In this document: positions 1-8,323 of the stretch, piece after piece | Numbering within the stretch: position 1 is the stretch's first letter | Layout of the letters: the number at the start of each line of letters is the position of its first letter | Assembly (NCBI GenBank): GCA_030678995.1 | Contig: JAUXTQ010000052.1 | Location: forward strand, 108,052 to 172,051 | Direction: 5' to 3' | Source: Caulobacter sp. | GTDB taxonomy: Bacteria; Pseudomonadota; Alphaproteobacteria; Caulobacterales; Caulobacteraceae | Length of the DNA: 64,000 nt | Translations under genes and position numbers: made by a program | Notes under the pieces: model-generated | Databases searched by the model: none | The model's input: only the letters and a program-made list of their open reading frames with translations | Told to the model about the DNA's origin: nothing

Positions 1-917
1 TCGAGGTCGACATCAGCGCCGGCGTGATCAGCGCCCTGCCGGTCACTGACCCGGAAGCCCCCTCGACCTTCTCGCGCAAGAACACCGAGGAGGCCCGGTA
101 TTTCCGCGTGCCGAACATCAGCCACCTGCATACCCTCAAGGCGGCCGACATTCGCGGCATCCTTGAAAAGGCGGCCCGCTCGGCCAACCCCAAGACGCTG
201 ATCGGCGAAACCAACAAGGAGCTGATCAAGCTGCGGCGCAAGGCCGACATCACCCTGGAACTGATGCGCACCTCGGCGCTCAAGGGCGTGGTGGTCGATG
301 GCGCGGGGACGGAGATCTACAACTTCTTCACCGCCTTCGGTGTGACCAAGAAGGTGGTCTACTTCGATCTGGGCACGACCACCACCAAGGTGCTCGACAA
401 GTGCCAGGAGGTCATCGGCCATATCGAGGACAACCTCTCGGACGAGACCATGACCAACGTGGCGGCCAAGGTCTCGACCCAGTTCTTCAACAAGCTGATC
501 GGCCATGCCAAGGTCGAGCCCTACTGGCTGAACTGGCAGGCCGCTTCGGCCCTTGCCAATCCGGCGACCATCATGGACGGCCAGTATCGCCCCCGCATCT
601 TCACCTTCGGCAACATCACCTTCGTCGAGAACTCGGCCAATGTGCCGATGTGGGGCGGATCTTCCTCGCGGATCATCACCGCGGGCCTGGGCCACGCCTA
701 TCCGGTCGGCACCGGCGACACCCACTACACCTATGCTGCGCCGCCGGTGGACATCCGGGCTCTCAATGCGCCGGGCTCGTCCGACACCGACCTGCTGCAT
801 GTGACCGACAAATACCTCGATCACGGCGCCGGCCTGGAGCTGAAGGGCCAAATGAACTGCCTGCCGCTGTGGCGGCGTCCGGCCCTGCTGGTCGAGCTAA
901 GCGACGCGGCCTCGTAA
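1..917 (+). CDS. Phage major capsid protein (lambda gpE-like), 5' end outside window
   Basis: About 304 residues are visible; the frame is open to the left edge, so the start and probably 40-50 N-terminal residues lie outside. The GTG at 24 is an internal codon. The sequence resembles the major capsid protein E family (HK97 fold): an arginine/lysine-rich N-terminal arm, and a C-terminal half with an Asn-rich beta segment and a histidine-containing loop near residues 230-250 of the visible part. The protein would form the icosahedral head shell. It is followed after 33 bp by the head-tail joining genes, the usual order of lambda-like morphogenesis clusters. The family is fairly sure; the missing N-terminus cannot be judged. 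Confidence 0.85.
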   Translation, partial: EVDISAGVISALPVTDPEAPSTFSRKNTEEARYFRVPNISHLHTLKAADIRGILEKAARSANPKTLIGETNKELIKLRRKADITLELMRTSALKGVVVDGAGTEIYNFFTAFGVTKKVVYFDLGTTTTKVLDKCQEVIGHIEDNLSDETMTNVAAKVSTQFFNKLIGHAKVEPYWLNWQAASALANPATIMDGQYRPRIFTFGNITFVENSANVPMWGGSSSRIITAGLGHAYPVGTGDTHYTYAAPPVDIRALNAPGSSDTDLLHVTDKYLDHGAGLELKGQMNCLPLWRRPALLVELSDAAS

Positions 918-950
918 GCCCGCGCTCGCGCCGCTCCGGCTCCCGCCCCC

Positions 951-1301
951 ATGAACCCCGCCCACGCCGCCCTGGTCGCCGCCACGCTTCGCGAGAAGCG
1001 TTTCGTCGATGTGGAGGTGCGCGCCATGTCATCCGATGCCTGGCGCACGGTGCGGGGGGAAGAGGGGCGGGGGTCCGGCCGGCAAAGCTTCGAGGGGTTC
1101 GCCACCGGCTTCGTGGAAGACCAGGATGTGGTCACCCTGATGGTCGAGGACTTCCCCGACGGCCGGCCCGTCGAGGGCTGGCAGGTGCGCTTTCAGGACC
1201 TTGTCACGCTGGAATACCGCGTCCGGCCGATCTCGGGTTCGGTGGAAACCGGCGACAAGGCGGGCCTGTTGCTGCGCGCGCCGCTCGGCCCGGTTCTCTA
1301 G
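951..1301 (+). CDS. Phage head-tail joining protein
   Basis: A 116-residue protein directly after the capsid gene. It has a short N-terminal helix followed by a beta-rich body and no obvious membrane segment. Size and position match small head-tail connector or head-completion proteins (lambda gpFII-like), which seal the portal and give the tail a docking surface. The assignment relies mainly on gene order, since no diagnostic motif is seen. The ATG at 951 is the first in frame after the capsid stop. The next gene begins 17 bp downstream, so the two are probably translated from one late transcript. Confidence 0.55.
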   Translation: MNPAHAALVAATLREKRFVDVEVRAMSSDAWRTVRGEEGRGSGRQSFEGFATGFVEDQDVVTLMVEDFPDGRPVEGWQVRFQDLVTLEYRVRPISGSVETGDKAGLLLRAPLGPVL

Positions 1302-1318
1302 CTCGCGAGGCCCCGGCC

Positions 1319-2038
1319 ATGACCGACCTGCGGCTGGGGTTCGCCATCCAGGGGGATTTGGAGCGGTGGTCGGCGCAGGTGCGGGAGACCACCCTGCGGG
1401 CGATCAAGGCCTCGGCCCTGGAGACCGGGGTGCGCGGCCAGGAGATCCTGCGCGGCGAGGTGCTGGGCGCCCGGCTGGGCCAGGGCCTGGCCAATGCCTG
1501 GCGGCTGGACGTCTATCCGCCCGGCCAGAAGCTGGCCTGGGAACCGACGGTGTTCCTGCACCACAACGCCGGCCACATTATCGAGGCCTTCACCAAAGGC
1601 GAGCCGATCAAGGGCGAGCGTGGCCTGCTGGCCGTGCCGATCCCCGGCAGCCCGGCCTATGACATGAAGGTTCCCCGCCGGGGCGGCAAGCGCGTGGCGG
1701 CGGTCGAGGCGCGGTTCGGGCCCTTGCGGCTGGTGGTGCTCAAGGGCGGTCTGAAGATGCTGGTGGCCTCGGGCCGCCAGAACAAGTCCGGCAATCTCGT
1801 GCCGCTGGCCAAGGTGCGGCACCGGGGATCGGGGGCCACCTTCACCCCCCTGAACCAGCCCCGGGCGGAGATCCCGATGTTCTGGCTGGTCCCCCAGGTG
1901 CGGCTGGAGCCGCGCCTGCACTGGCCCCGCCTGGCCCAGCAGATCGAGGCCGCCTACGGCCCGGCCATGGAGGCCAACCTGCGGCGCTTCTACGCGGCCA
2001 TGGAGGCGGCGGCGGACAGCCGCCGGCAGGCGGCGTGA
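1319..2038 (+). CDS. DUF6441-type phage structural protein
   Basis: A 239-residue protein starting at ATG 1319. It has an amphipathic N-terminal helix, a central basic segment (around residues 115-125, PRRGGKR) and an Ala/Arg-rich C-terminal helix. It resembles the uncharacterised DUF6441 family found between head and tail genes of alphaproteobacterial siphophages. A neck or tail-completion role (position of lambda gpZ) is inferred from location only. A longer frame opens upstream at 401, but it overlaps the capsid and joining genes and would not be translated. Confidence 0.55.
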   Translation: MTDLRLGFAIQGDLERWSAQVRETTLRAIKASALETGVRGQEILRGEVLGARLGQGLANAWRLDVYPPGQKLAWEPTVFLHHNAGHIIEAFTKGEPIKGERGLLAVPIPGSPAYDMKVPRRGGKRVAAVEARFGPLRLVVLKGGLKMLVASGRQNKSGNLVPLAKVRHRGSGATFTPLNQPRAEIPMFWLVPQVRLEPRLHWPRLAQQIEAAYGPAMEANLRRFYAAMEAAADSRRQAA

Positions 2039-2078
2039 TCGACCCCCGCCCGGCGCCGGGCGCGAAAGGCTTCCAGGC

Positions 2079-2540
2079 ATGACCGACCGCACCACCGTTG
2101 ACCTGGCCCATGACGCCCTGGTGGCGCTGTTCCAGGGCGCCTTGCCGGATATCACCCCGACCCGCGACCGCGCCATTCCGCGCCTTGACGAGGGCCAGTT
2201 CGGCTTCCTCAACGTGGTGCTGTCGGGCCAGCCGCCGCAGGTTCAGGCCGAGTGCATGGGCCTGGTGGAAGACGAGGTCGAGGTCGAGTTCGTCCAGACC
2301 TTCAACGTCGAATGGATCGTCCGCAACGTCGATGACGACGCCCGCGATGCGCTGTTCGGCCAGGGCCTGCGGGCCATCGAAACGGCGATCCGCGCCAACC
2401 TGACCCTTGGCGGCCAGGCCCTGGGCATGACCATCGGCCCGCCGGTCTATGAGACGGCGGTCACCGCGCAAAGCCCGGCCACCCGCGCCGCCCTTGTCCC
2501 CGTCCGCGTCGCCCTGCGCGGCGTGACGATGCTCAGCTAG
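2079..2540 (+). CDS. Putative phage tail terminator / minor tail protein
   Basis: A 153-residue protein without transmembrane segments. It has an acidic central stretch (around residues 63-73, rich in Glu/Val) and a mixed alpha/beta pattern. It lies where lambda encodes gpU, the tail terminator ring that stops tail-tube polymerisation and joins the head. Sequence alone does not confirm this, so the call is positional. The preceding 40 bp hold no other gene. A gene for a 100-residue protein follows after 10 bp. Confidence 0.45.
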   Translation: MTDRTTVDLAHDALVALFQGALPDITPTRDRAIPRLDEGQFGFLNVVLSGQPPQVQAECMGLVEDEVEVEFVQTFNVEWIVRNVDDDARDALFGQGLRAIETAIRANLTLGGQALGMTIGPPVYETAVTAQSPATRAALVPVRVALRGVTMLS

Positions 2541-2550
2541 GAGGCCGTCC

Positions 2551-2853
2551 ATGGCCACTGCCCGCAAGGCCCCCGCCACTCCGGCGGCGGCTGAAGGTCC
2601 CCCGCCGTCCGAACCCGGTTCGGCGGTCATCACGCCCCCGGACCGCGACGGCGACGGCGCGCCCGGCGGCTCCGACGCGCTCCAGCCCTATGCCGTGCTG
2701 CTGACCGAGGTCGCCGGTCTGCCGCGCGGCGTCGTGGTCTATGGCCCGGCCCCGGCCATCGCCGCCCTGATCGACGATGGCCAGGCCCGCGCCGCGCTCG
2801 AACCCGACATCGCCCTCGCGGGCGTCCACGTCCACGCCCTTCCGGAGACCTGA
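2551..2853 (+). CDS. Hypothetical phage protein with Pro-rich N-terminus
   Basis: A 100-residue protein. The first 40 residues are Ala/Pro/Gly-rich and probably disordered. The remaining 60 form a small alpha/beta unit. Short genes at this place, just before the tail tube gene, are common in alphaproteobacterial prophages and have no known function. It is accepted as real because it fits tightly between two genes (3 bp to the tail tube start), has a good Shine-Dalgarno sequence (ctaggagg, about 8 bp before the ATG) and shares their codon usage. Confidence 0.5.
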   Translation: MATARKAPATPAAAEGPPPSEPGSAVITPPDRDGDGAPGGSDALQPYAVLLTEVAGLPRGVVVYGPAPAIAALIDDGQARAALEPDIALAGVHVHALPET

Positions 2854-2856
2854 CCC

Positions 2857-3846
2857 ATGGCCGACACCGTCATCCCCGCCTCGGAACGGGGCCGCGCCGT
2901 CCTCACCCGGATCGGCTTTGAAAGCGCGCCCGGCACGATCGCGGGCGCCTGGCAGCCGGTCCGGTTCTATGACCTGACCGCCGGCCAGGAGCGGCCTCTG
3001 GTCAAGGATGACCAGTTGGGCGTGGCCCTGGCCAACGAGCGCGACGCCACGGCCCGCCGTCAGGGCCTGCCCGGCGGCCAGCTGCGGCGGGTGGCGCCGT
3101 TGAACCTGTCGGAAATCGGCTGGTGGCTCAGCCTGGGCATGAGCCGCGCTGCGCCCACGGGGGCGCCCTCCGACTATGTCCATGTGTTCAGCTCCGGCGC
3201 CGGCCCGACGGACACCGCCACCCTGCTGCAGAAATTCGCCACCGACGACTATCAGTGGGATCTGGGCTGCGCCCTGGCCAGCTTCCGGCTCCAGGCGGCC
3301 AAGGCCGAGACGGTCGCCCGTCTGGACATGACCCTGATCGGGCTCAGCGACGCCTCCGATGACGCGGCCCCGGCCGGCACGGTGGCCAGCGCTTATGCCG
3401 CCACCGAATCCTTCAGCGACTGGCGCTGGCGGGTGCTGCTGAACGACGTGCTGGTGGGCGAGGCCCTGAACATCGACCTGAACGTCGACTTCGGCGTCGA
3501 GCGGGTCCAGGGGATGAGTGGCGACGAATGGCCGACCAAGCATCACTTCGGCGAGGTCATGGTCAACGGCAACCTGAACCTCTATGGCCGCGCCGCCGCG
3601 ATCCGCGCCCTGGGCGACAGCGGCGCGGCGCAGAAGATCGAGTTGGTCGCCACCCATCCGGACGACGCGACCAACCGCCTGATCAGCTTCGTCTTGAACG
3701 CCGCCCAGTTCTCCAAGCCCCAGCGCCCGGTCAGCGGTCCCGGCCAGATGTCGGCCGGCTTCAGCTTCGAGGCCAGCCAGGGCGCCGCCCTGCCGGCGCT
3801 GGTGGTGACGCTGAAGAACGGCGTGAGCACCTATACTCCGGCGTAA
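2857..3846 (+). CDS. Phage major tail tube protein
   Basis: A 329-residue, beta-rich, soluble protein located immediately before the tail assembly chaperone, which marks it as the tail tube subunit (lambda gpV position). It would polymerise around the tape measure protein as stacked rings forming the DNA conduit. Length is above the ~250 residues of gpV, and the C-terminal third may be a surface domain. The start ATG at 2857 is preceded by the upstream stop only 3 bp away, suggesting coupled translation. Confidence 0.65.
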   Translation: MADTVIPASERGRAVLTRIGFESAPGTIAGAWQPVRFYDLTAGQERPLVKDDQLGVALANERDATARRQGLPGGQLRRVAPLNLSEIGWWLSLGMSRAAPTGAPSDYVHVFSSGAGPTDTATLLQKFATDDYQWDLGCALASFRLQAAKAETVARLDMTLIGLSDASDDAAPAGTVASAYAATESFSDWRWRVLLNDVLVGEALNIDLNVDFGVERVQGMSGDEWPTKHHFGEVMVNGNLNLYGRAAAIRALGDSGAAQKIELVATHPDDATNRLISFVLNAAQFSKPQRPVSGPGQMSAGFSFEASQGAALPALVVTLKNGVSTYTPA

Positions 3847-3855
3847 GGACCCCTG

Positions 3856-4371
3856 ATGGACCCCGACATTCTCGACCAGCTGGGGCTGGCGGCCGACACC
3901 GCCGCGCGGACCGTGGACCTGGCCCACGGCATCCGCCTGACGTTTCGCCCGCCGACCTCGCTGGACTTCACCCGCGCCGGCCAGCGGGCCGCCGCCAGCC
4001 TGGAGGCCGCCGCCGCGCTCAAGTCGGCGATCGACCGCTATGGCCTCAGCAAGTCAGACCTGGCCGACCTGGCCGATCCGGAGATCTGGGAGGGCGCGTC
4101 CGCCTTCATCACCTCGGTGGAGCTGGCCCTGCTGATCGTCACGGCGGTCGAGCGCCGCACCGGCGATGGCGAGTCCCTGCAGGTCTGGTCCGTCGCGCCC
4201 TCGGCCGAGGCCCTGAGCACCGTGCTACGCCACGAGGGCAGCCTGACCGCCTTCATGAAGGCCACCCAGGCCGCCGGCGAGGAGCTGATCCAGCCAAAAA
4301 AAGAATGCGCGCCCTCGCCCGGTGGCTTTGGGCCGGCGGCGGCGCGCACTGCCGGGCCTGCCGTCAACTAG
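3856..4371 (+). CDS. Phage tail assembly chaperone, zero-frame product (gpG-like)
   Basis: A 171-residue protein between tail tube and tape measure genes, exactly where tailed phages encode the chaperone that coats the tape measure before tube assembly. It is alpha-helical with an Ala-rich central helix. Near its 3' end the message carries a run of seven A residues (4296-4302) read as A-AAA-AAA in this frame. A ribosome slipping back one base enters a frame open to 4715. The residues after the slip site in this zero-frame product (about 22) are low-complexity Pro/Ala/Gly, as in zero-frame gpG analogues. Confidence 0.75.
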   Translation: MDPDILDQLGLAADTAARTVDLAHGIRLTFRPPTSLDFTRAGQRAAASLEAAAALKSAIDRYGLSKSDLADLADPEIWEGASAFITSVELALLIVTAVERRTGDGESLQVWSVAPSAEALSTVLRHEGSLTAFMKATQAAGEELIQPKKECAPSPGGFGPAAARTAGPAVN

Positions 4372-4715
4372 GATCGCCCTGCGCCAGCGGCGCGGTGGTC
4401 GTGAGCGAGGACTTCGAGGGCCGCGTCACCCGCCGTCGCTGTCCCCAGATCGAACACAAACCCCTGACCCTGCCCGAGGTCGAGGCCTGGCGCATCGTCG
4501 CCGCCCGCGGGGCCTGGCGGGCCCGGCCCCATCCGCGCTGGAAAGACGCCGGGCGGTCGGTGCTCGACTGGCCGTCCTGCCGGGCGGCCCACGATCCCGC
4601 CGCCGCGCCCTGGTCCGACGTTCGGCCCCTGCTGTCGGCCCTCGAACGGGGCGCCGGCGAGGGCGAGGCGGACCTGCCGGAAGACACACCCGCCGACCCC
4701 GGCGACGGAGGCTGA
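3856..4715 (+). CDS. Tail assembly chaperone, -1 frameshift fusion (gpG-T-like)
   Basis: Predicted product of a -1 ribosomal frameshift at 4296-4302: the first 149 residues of the zero-frame chaperone joined to about 137 residues encoded to the TGA at 4713-4715. The extension contains a Cys-x2-Cys pair followed by another Cys, and an Asp/Glu-rich C-terminus. In lambda the gpG-T fusion recruits the tail tube protein to the tape measure. The extension has an ATG at 4305, but no Shine-Dalgarno sequence lies at a useful distance, which favours frameshifting over independent initiation. The tape measure gene starts 2 bp after the fusion stop. Confidence 0.7.
4296..4302 (+). promoter_or_regulatory. 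Programmed -1 frameshift slippery heptamer
   Basis: Seven consecutive A residues are read A-AAA-AAA in the chaperone frame, a canonical X-XXY-YYZ slippery sequence that lets both tRNA-Lys re-pair after a one-base slip. They are in the expected place, upstream of a long open -1 frame that ends at the tape measure gene. GC-rich sequence downstream (4320-4360) could form a stimulatory structure. Confidence 0.75.
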
Positions 4716-4717
4716 CC

Positions 4718-6985
4718 ATGAGTGCTGACGTCGCCATCCGCCTGGGCCTCAAGGGCGGCACCGAAGTCGAACGCGGTCTCAAGGCCGTCGGCCGGGAAGG
4801 CAAGGCCGCCCTGCGGGACCTGCAGGCCCAGGCCAAGGGTTTGCCGCCGCACATGGTGGCGCTCAGCCGGGGCGTGGCGGGGGTGCGGGACGAGGTCTCG
4901 AACCTGGCCAGCCGGGCGCCGGGCGCCCTGGGCCAGATCGCGTCCTCCTTCGGCTTTCTGGGCACGGCCATCGCCGGGGTCACGGTGGGGGTCGGGCTGC
5001 TGGGGGCCGCGCTGGTGCGCGGCGCCGTGGCGGCGGCCCAGACGGGCGACGAAATCGAGGCCATGGCCAACAAGGTCGGCGTCTCCATCACCGCCCTGCA
5101 GCAGTTGCGCGACGCGGGGCTGGAGGCGGACGTCGAGATCGGCGACATGGACGCGGGGCTGCAGCGCCTCAACGCCTCTTTGGGGGCGATGAAAACCGGC
5201 GTCGGCGACGCCAAGCTGAAGGAGGCCTTCGCCGAACTGGGCTTCAACGCCGAACAGCTGCAGCGGTTCAAGGACGCCGGAGACTTCCTGCCGGTGATGG
5301 CCGACCGCCTGGCCGAGATTGGCGACAAGGCCGACCGGGTGCAGCTGGCCAAGAAGCTGGGCGTGGAGGAACTGCTTCCGTTACTGGAGCTGGGCTCCGT
5401 CCGGCTGCTGGAGCTGATGCAGGCCGCCAGCGATGCCGGGCGGGTGCTGGACCCGGGTCTAGTCGAGGACCTGGCCAACACCGACCGGCAGCTGGAGAAG
5501 GTCGACGCAAGACTGAAGGTCGCTTCGACGACCTTCTTTTCCCAGTTCACGCCGGCGGTCGTGTGGGCCAAGGAGGCCGTCGTCAACTTCCTGATGGGCA
5601 GTGTCCTTCTCCCCGACACCCTGGCCGCCGGCGCCCGCGCCGCCGCCGACAGTGTTCCGGGCTGGAAAAAGCTGGCGGATATCCTGATGCGGATCACCGG
5701 CCTTCAGACGGTGATCGCCGCCTTTCGTCCGCCGAACTCGGGCGGCCTCGCGCCGCTGGACCCGAATGCCGACTGGGGCGAGGAGGATCGGCGGCTGGAG
5801 GCCCAGTCCACGCCGGAGGCTATCGCCGCATGGCGGGCGGCTCATCCTCGCCCCGCCGCCGGCGGCGGTGGTGGCGGTGGCGGCGGCTCCGGTTCGGCCG
5901 CCGCCGCCCGCAAGCGCGCGGCGGACGAGGCGGCCCGCGCCGCCGCGCTGAAGCTCCAGAACGAGGAACGGCTGCGCGCGATCGACCTGGAAAACCGTCT
6001 GGCCATGGCCGAGGCCACGGCCAACGCCGATCTGGTCAAGAAGCTGAAGGAAGAGATCGCCCTCTATGCCCTGATCGCCCGCTATCAGGCCGCCGGCGTC
6101 GATGCCGACCAGGCCCGGCTGGCGGCGCAGATTCTGCTGCGCGAGCTGAGGCAGATGGAGGCGGAGACTCTCAAGGTCGACGCCAACCCCGAGGGCTTCG
6201 AATCCAGCGGCGACCGCATGGCGCGGGCCGGCGCCCCGGACGTCGCCGCCGCGACCGACTGGGACGCATGGCGTGAAGAGTTCAAGACCCGCTTTCGCGA
6301 GGGCGGCCTCGAGGCGCTGGAATCCGGCGACATCGGCCAGGCCCTGGCCAACCAGGTCGAGGGGGCGTTCGTCGATGGCGTGGCCCGCAGCCTGGACCGG
6401 CTGGCCGACATGCTGTTCGACCTGTTCGAACAGGCCATGCGCGAGGGCGCCCAAAGCGCCGGGCAGTCGGGCGGCGGATCGGGCGGGTTCGACCTGGGCT
6501 CAATTCTGTCGCAGGTGTTCGCGGCGGTCGTCGGCGGCCCGTCGGGGGGCGGCGCATCCACCGTGTCGGCCCATGCCGCCCAGATGGGCCGGGCCTCCGG
6601 CGGGCCGGTCTATCGCGGCTGGTCCGGGGCCATGCACGAGCGGGGCTATGAGCGGTTCACGGCGACGTCGGACGGCTATGTCCACGACGCGGCGACCACG
6701 GCGCGCCAGCTGACCGACGCCCGCGCGCGGTCCATGCCGTCCAGCGCCCGGAGCGGCGAGGGCGGGCCAATCGCGGTGACCCTGATCGACCGGTCCGCCG
6801 GCGGGATGCGGGCCACGGCGAGCGAACAGCGCCAGCCGGACGGATCGCGGGGTGTCAATATCGAACTGGTGGACGCCCTCGATCGCCGCATCGAAACCCG
6901 CGTCAAGGGCCTGACCCGGGGCGGGGCCGACAACGCCGATCTGGCCCGGGGCTTTGGCCTGCGGCCCGTGCTGTCGGGGGGCTGA
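4718..6985 (+). CDS. Phage tail length tape measure protein
   Basis: A 755-residue protein, the longest of the tail-shaft genes. The ATG at 4718 is chosen because it lies just after the chaperone fusion stop and the N-terminus matches tape measure proteins. It is mostly alpha-helical. A hydrophobic segment at about residues 75-110 fits the membrane-interacting region. A Gly-rich linker lies near residues 380-392, followed by an Ala/Lys/Glu coiled coil (about 393-480), and a second Gly/Ser-rich hinge lies near residues 580-620. The C-terminus resembles the lambda-type tail tape measure C-terminal domain. It sets tail length and helps DNA enter the host cell. Confidence 0.8.
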   Translation: MSADVAIRLGLKGGTEVERGLKAVGREGKAALRDLQAQAKGLPPHMVALSRGVAGVRDEVSNLASRAPGALGQIASSFGFLGTAIAGVTVGVGLLGAALVRGAVAAAQTGDEIEAMANKVGVSITALQQLRDAGLEADVEIGDMDAGLQRLNASLGAMKTGVGDAKLKEAFAELGFNAEQLQRFKDAGDFLPVMADRLAEIGDKADRVQLAKKLGVEELLPLLELGSVRLLELMQAASDAGRVLDPGLVEDLANTDRQLEKVDARLKVASTTFFSQFTPAVVWAKEAVVNFLMGSVLLPDTLAAGARAAADSVPGWKKLADILMRITGLQTVIAAFRPPNSGGLAPLDPNADWGEEDRRLEAQSTPEAIAAWRAAHPRPAAGGGGGGGGGSGSAAAARKRAADEAARAAALKLQNEERLRAIDLENRLAMAEATANADLVKKLKEEIALYALIARYQAAGVDADQARLAAQILLRELRQMEAETLKVDANPEGFESSGDRMARAGAPDVAAATDWDAWREEFKTRFREGGLEALESGDIGQALANQVEGAFVDGVARSLDRLADMLFDLFEQAMREGAQSAGQSGGGSGGFDLGSILSQVFAAVVGGPSGGGASTVSAHAAQMGRASGGPVYRGWSGAMHERGYERFTATSDGYVHDAATTARQLTDARARSMPSSARSGEGGPIAVTLIDRSAGGMRATASEQRQPDGSRGVNIELVDALDRRIETRVKGLTRGGADNADLARGFGLRPVLSGG

Positions 6986-6990
6986 GAACC

Positions 6991-7371
6991 ATGCCCGCAC
7001 CCGCCTGGCCGTCCACCGACGGCTTCACCTTCGCCCTGGCCGACGGCTTTGGCGAAACCTTTCCCGAACTGGCCAGCCGCACCGACAACGCCACCGGCCC
7101 GGCCAACCAGCGCCGCACCGCCACCAGCGGCCTGTACGAGATCGACGTCGCCTATATCCTGACCTCCGCCGAGCGCGAGGTGCTGCGCGAGTTCCACCGC
7201 ACCGACGCCGCCGGCGGGGCGGTGTGGTTCGACTGGACCGACCCGGTCACCCAGACCACCGTCTCGGCCCGGTTCCTGGTCGGCAAGCCGCCGTCCTATG
7301 CCCCCTACAAGCCCGACTGGATCGCCCGCGTGACGCTGGAAGTCGTTCGCCCGATTCCGGAGCCGGCGTAA
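6991..7371 (+). CDS. Phage minor tail protein (gpM position)
   Basis: A 126-residue beta-rich protein 5 bp after the tape measure gene. The place corresponds to lambda gpM, part of the tail tip complex connecting the tape measure to the baseplate. The sequence has conserved aromatic positions in a segment ending in a Trp-Phe-Asp-Trp-Thr-Asp motif (around residues 75-80), typical of small tail-tip proteins in alphaproteobacterial prophages. Function is by synteny. Confidence 0.6.
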   Translation: MPAPAWPSTDGFTFALADGFGETFPELASRTDNATGPANQRRTATSGLYEIDVAYILTSAEREVLREFHRTDAAGGAVWFDWTDPVTQTTVSARFLVGKPPSYAPYKPDWIARVTLEVVRPIPEPA

Positions 7372-7373
7372 CC

Positions 7374-7880
7374 GTGACCGCCCTGCGTGAAAGCCTCTAT
7401 GCCCCCGGCTCGGCGGAGATCGTCGTCGAGCTGGCGACCCTGGACCATCCGTCCTGGGTCGACCCGATCCGGGTGGTCAACTATCCGGTCCACGGGTTTG
7501 AGCTGGTCAGCACCGTCGAGGCTGTCGCCCGCACCTTCATCGCCTATCCCTTCGCCCTGACCTGGCCGGCGCGGGATCCTGACCAGCCGTTCGCCGGGGC
7601 CCGGTTCGCCATCTCCAACGTCATCGCCCAGGACGGGTCCGACGATCCCCTGGTGCTGGCCGCCCTGCGCGGCCTGCCGGGCTGGGCGCGGGTCACTTTC
7701 GAGGCGGTGCAGGTCTCCGCCCCCGACACCATCCTGATCCGCACCACCCCCTTGCGGCTGACCGGTCTTTCCTATGACGAGTCCACCATCAGCGGGACCC
7801 TGACCATGCCCGACTTCACCACCCGCCGGGCCGGCTATCGCTTCACCCCCGACCGCTATCCGCACCTGAGGGCCGGATGA
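7374..7880 (+). CDS. DUF1833 phage tail-tip protein (gpL position)
   Basis: A 168-residue protein starting at GTG 7374, two bases after the previous stop. It matches the DUF1833 family of phage proteins, beta-rich with a conserved Pro-Asp-Phe-Thr-Thr-Arg segment near the C-terminus. It sits between a gpM-like gene and an NlpC/P60 peptidase, where lambda has gpL, and is probably a distal-tail or tail-tip protein. Its stop overlaps the start of the next gene by 4 bp (ATGA), indicating translational coupling. Confidence 0.65.
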   Translation: MTALRESLYAPGSAEIVVELATLDHPSWVDPIRVVNYPVHGFELVSTVEAVARTFIAYPFALTWPARDPDQPFAGARFAISNVIAQDGSDDPLVLAALRGLPGWARVTFEAVQVSAPDTILIRTTPLRLTGLSYDESTISGTLTMPDFTTRRAGYRFTPDRYPHLRAG

Positions 7881-8323
7881 TGGGCCTGGCCGCCGCCGAA
7901 CCGCGTTCGGACCTGAGCTGGACGGTTCCCTATCTGCGGATCCCGTTCGTCGAGCGCGGCCGGTCGATGCGCGGGGTCGACTGCCGGGGGGTGGTGTTCC
8001 TGATCCTCGAGCGCGAGCGGGGCGCGGTGATCCCCGAGCCCTCGGCCCTCTATGCCGGGACGGACCTTAAGGACGCCGCCGGCCAGGCGGCGTTCGTGCG
8101 GGCGGAGCTGGGGCGCTGGTCGCCCTGCGCCGTCCAGCCGTTCGCGGCGCTGCTGTTCGAGGCGGCCGGCCTGCCGGTGCATGTCGGCCTGGCCCTGGGC
8201 GATGGGCTGTTTATCCATGCCCGCAAGGGCGCGGGGGTGACCATCGGCCATCTGGACGAAGCCGATCCGGGGGAGGCCCGCTGGGGCCGCCGCCTGCTGG
8301 GGGCGTATCGCCATGACGGCTGA
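7877..8323 (+). CDS. Phage NlpC/P60 family cell-wall peptidase (gpK-like)
   Basis: A 148-residue protein with the NlpC/P60 cysteine peptidase signature. Cys36 lies in the motif Val-Asp-Cys-Arg-Gly-Val-Val, with Arg in place of the usual Ser. A His-Val-Gly-Leu strand (His102) leads to Gly-Asp-Gly-Leu-Phe-Ile-His114. In lambda-like phages this tail-tip enzyme (gpK) opens the peptidoglycan locally during DNA injection. It overlaps the upstream gene by 4 bp and the gpJ-like gene by 11 bp. Confidence 0.8.
   Translation: MMGLAAAEPRSDLSWTVPYLRIPFVERGRSMRGVDCRGVVFLILERERGAVIPEPSALYAGTDLKDAAGQAAFVRAELGRWSPCAVQPFAALLFEAAGLPVHVGLALGDGLFIHARKGAGVTIGHLDEADPGEARWGRRLLGAYRHDG

Noticed and set aside
4305..4715. 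Independent gene starting at ATG 4305
   Set aside because: No Shine-Dalgarno at a useful distance and the slippery heptamer directly upstream make a frameshift fusion more likely; kept only as an alternative.
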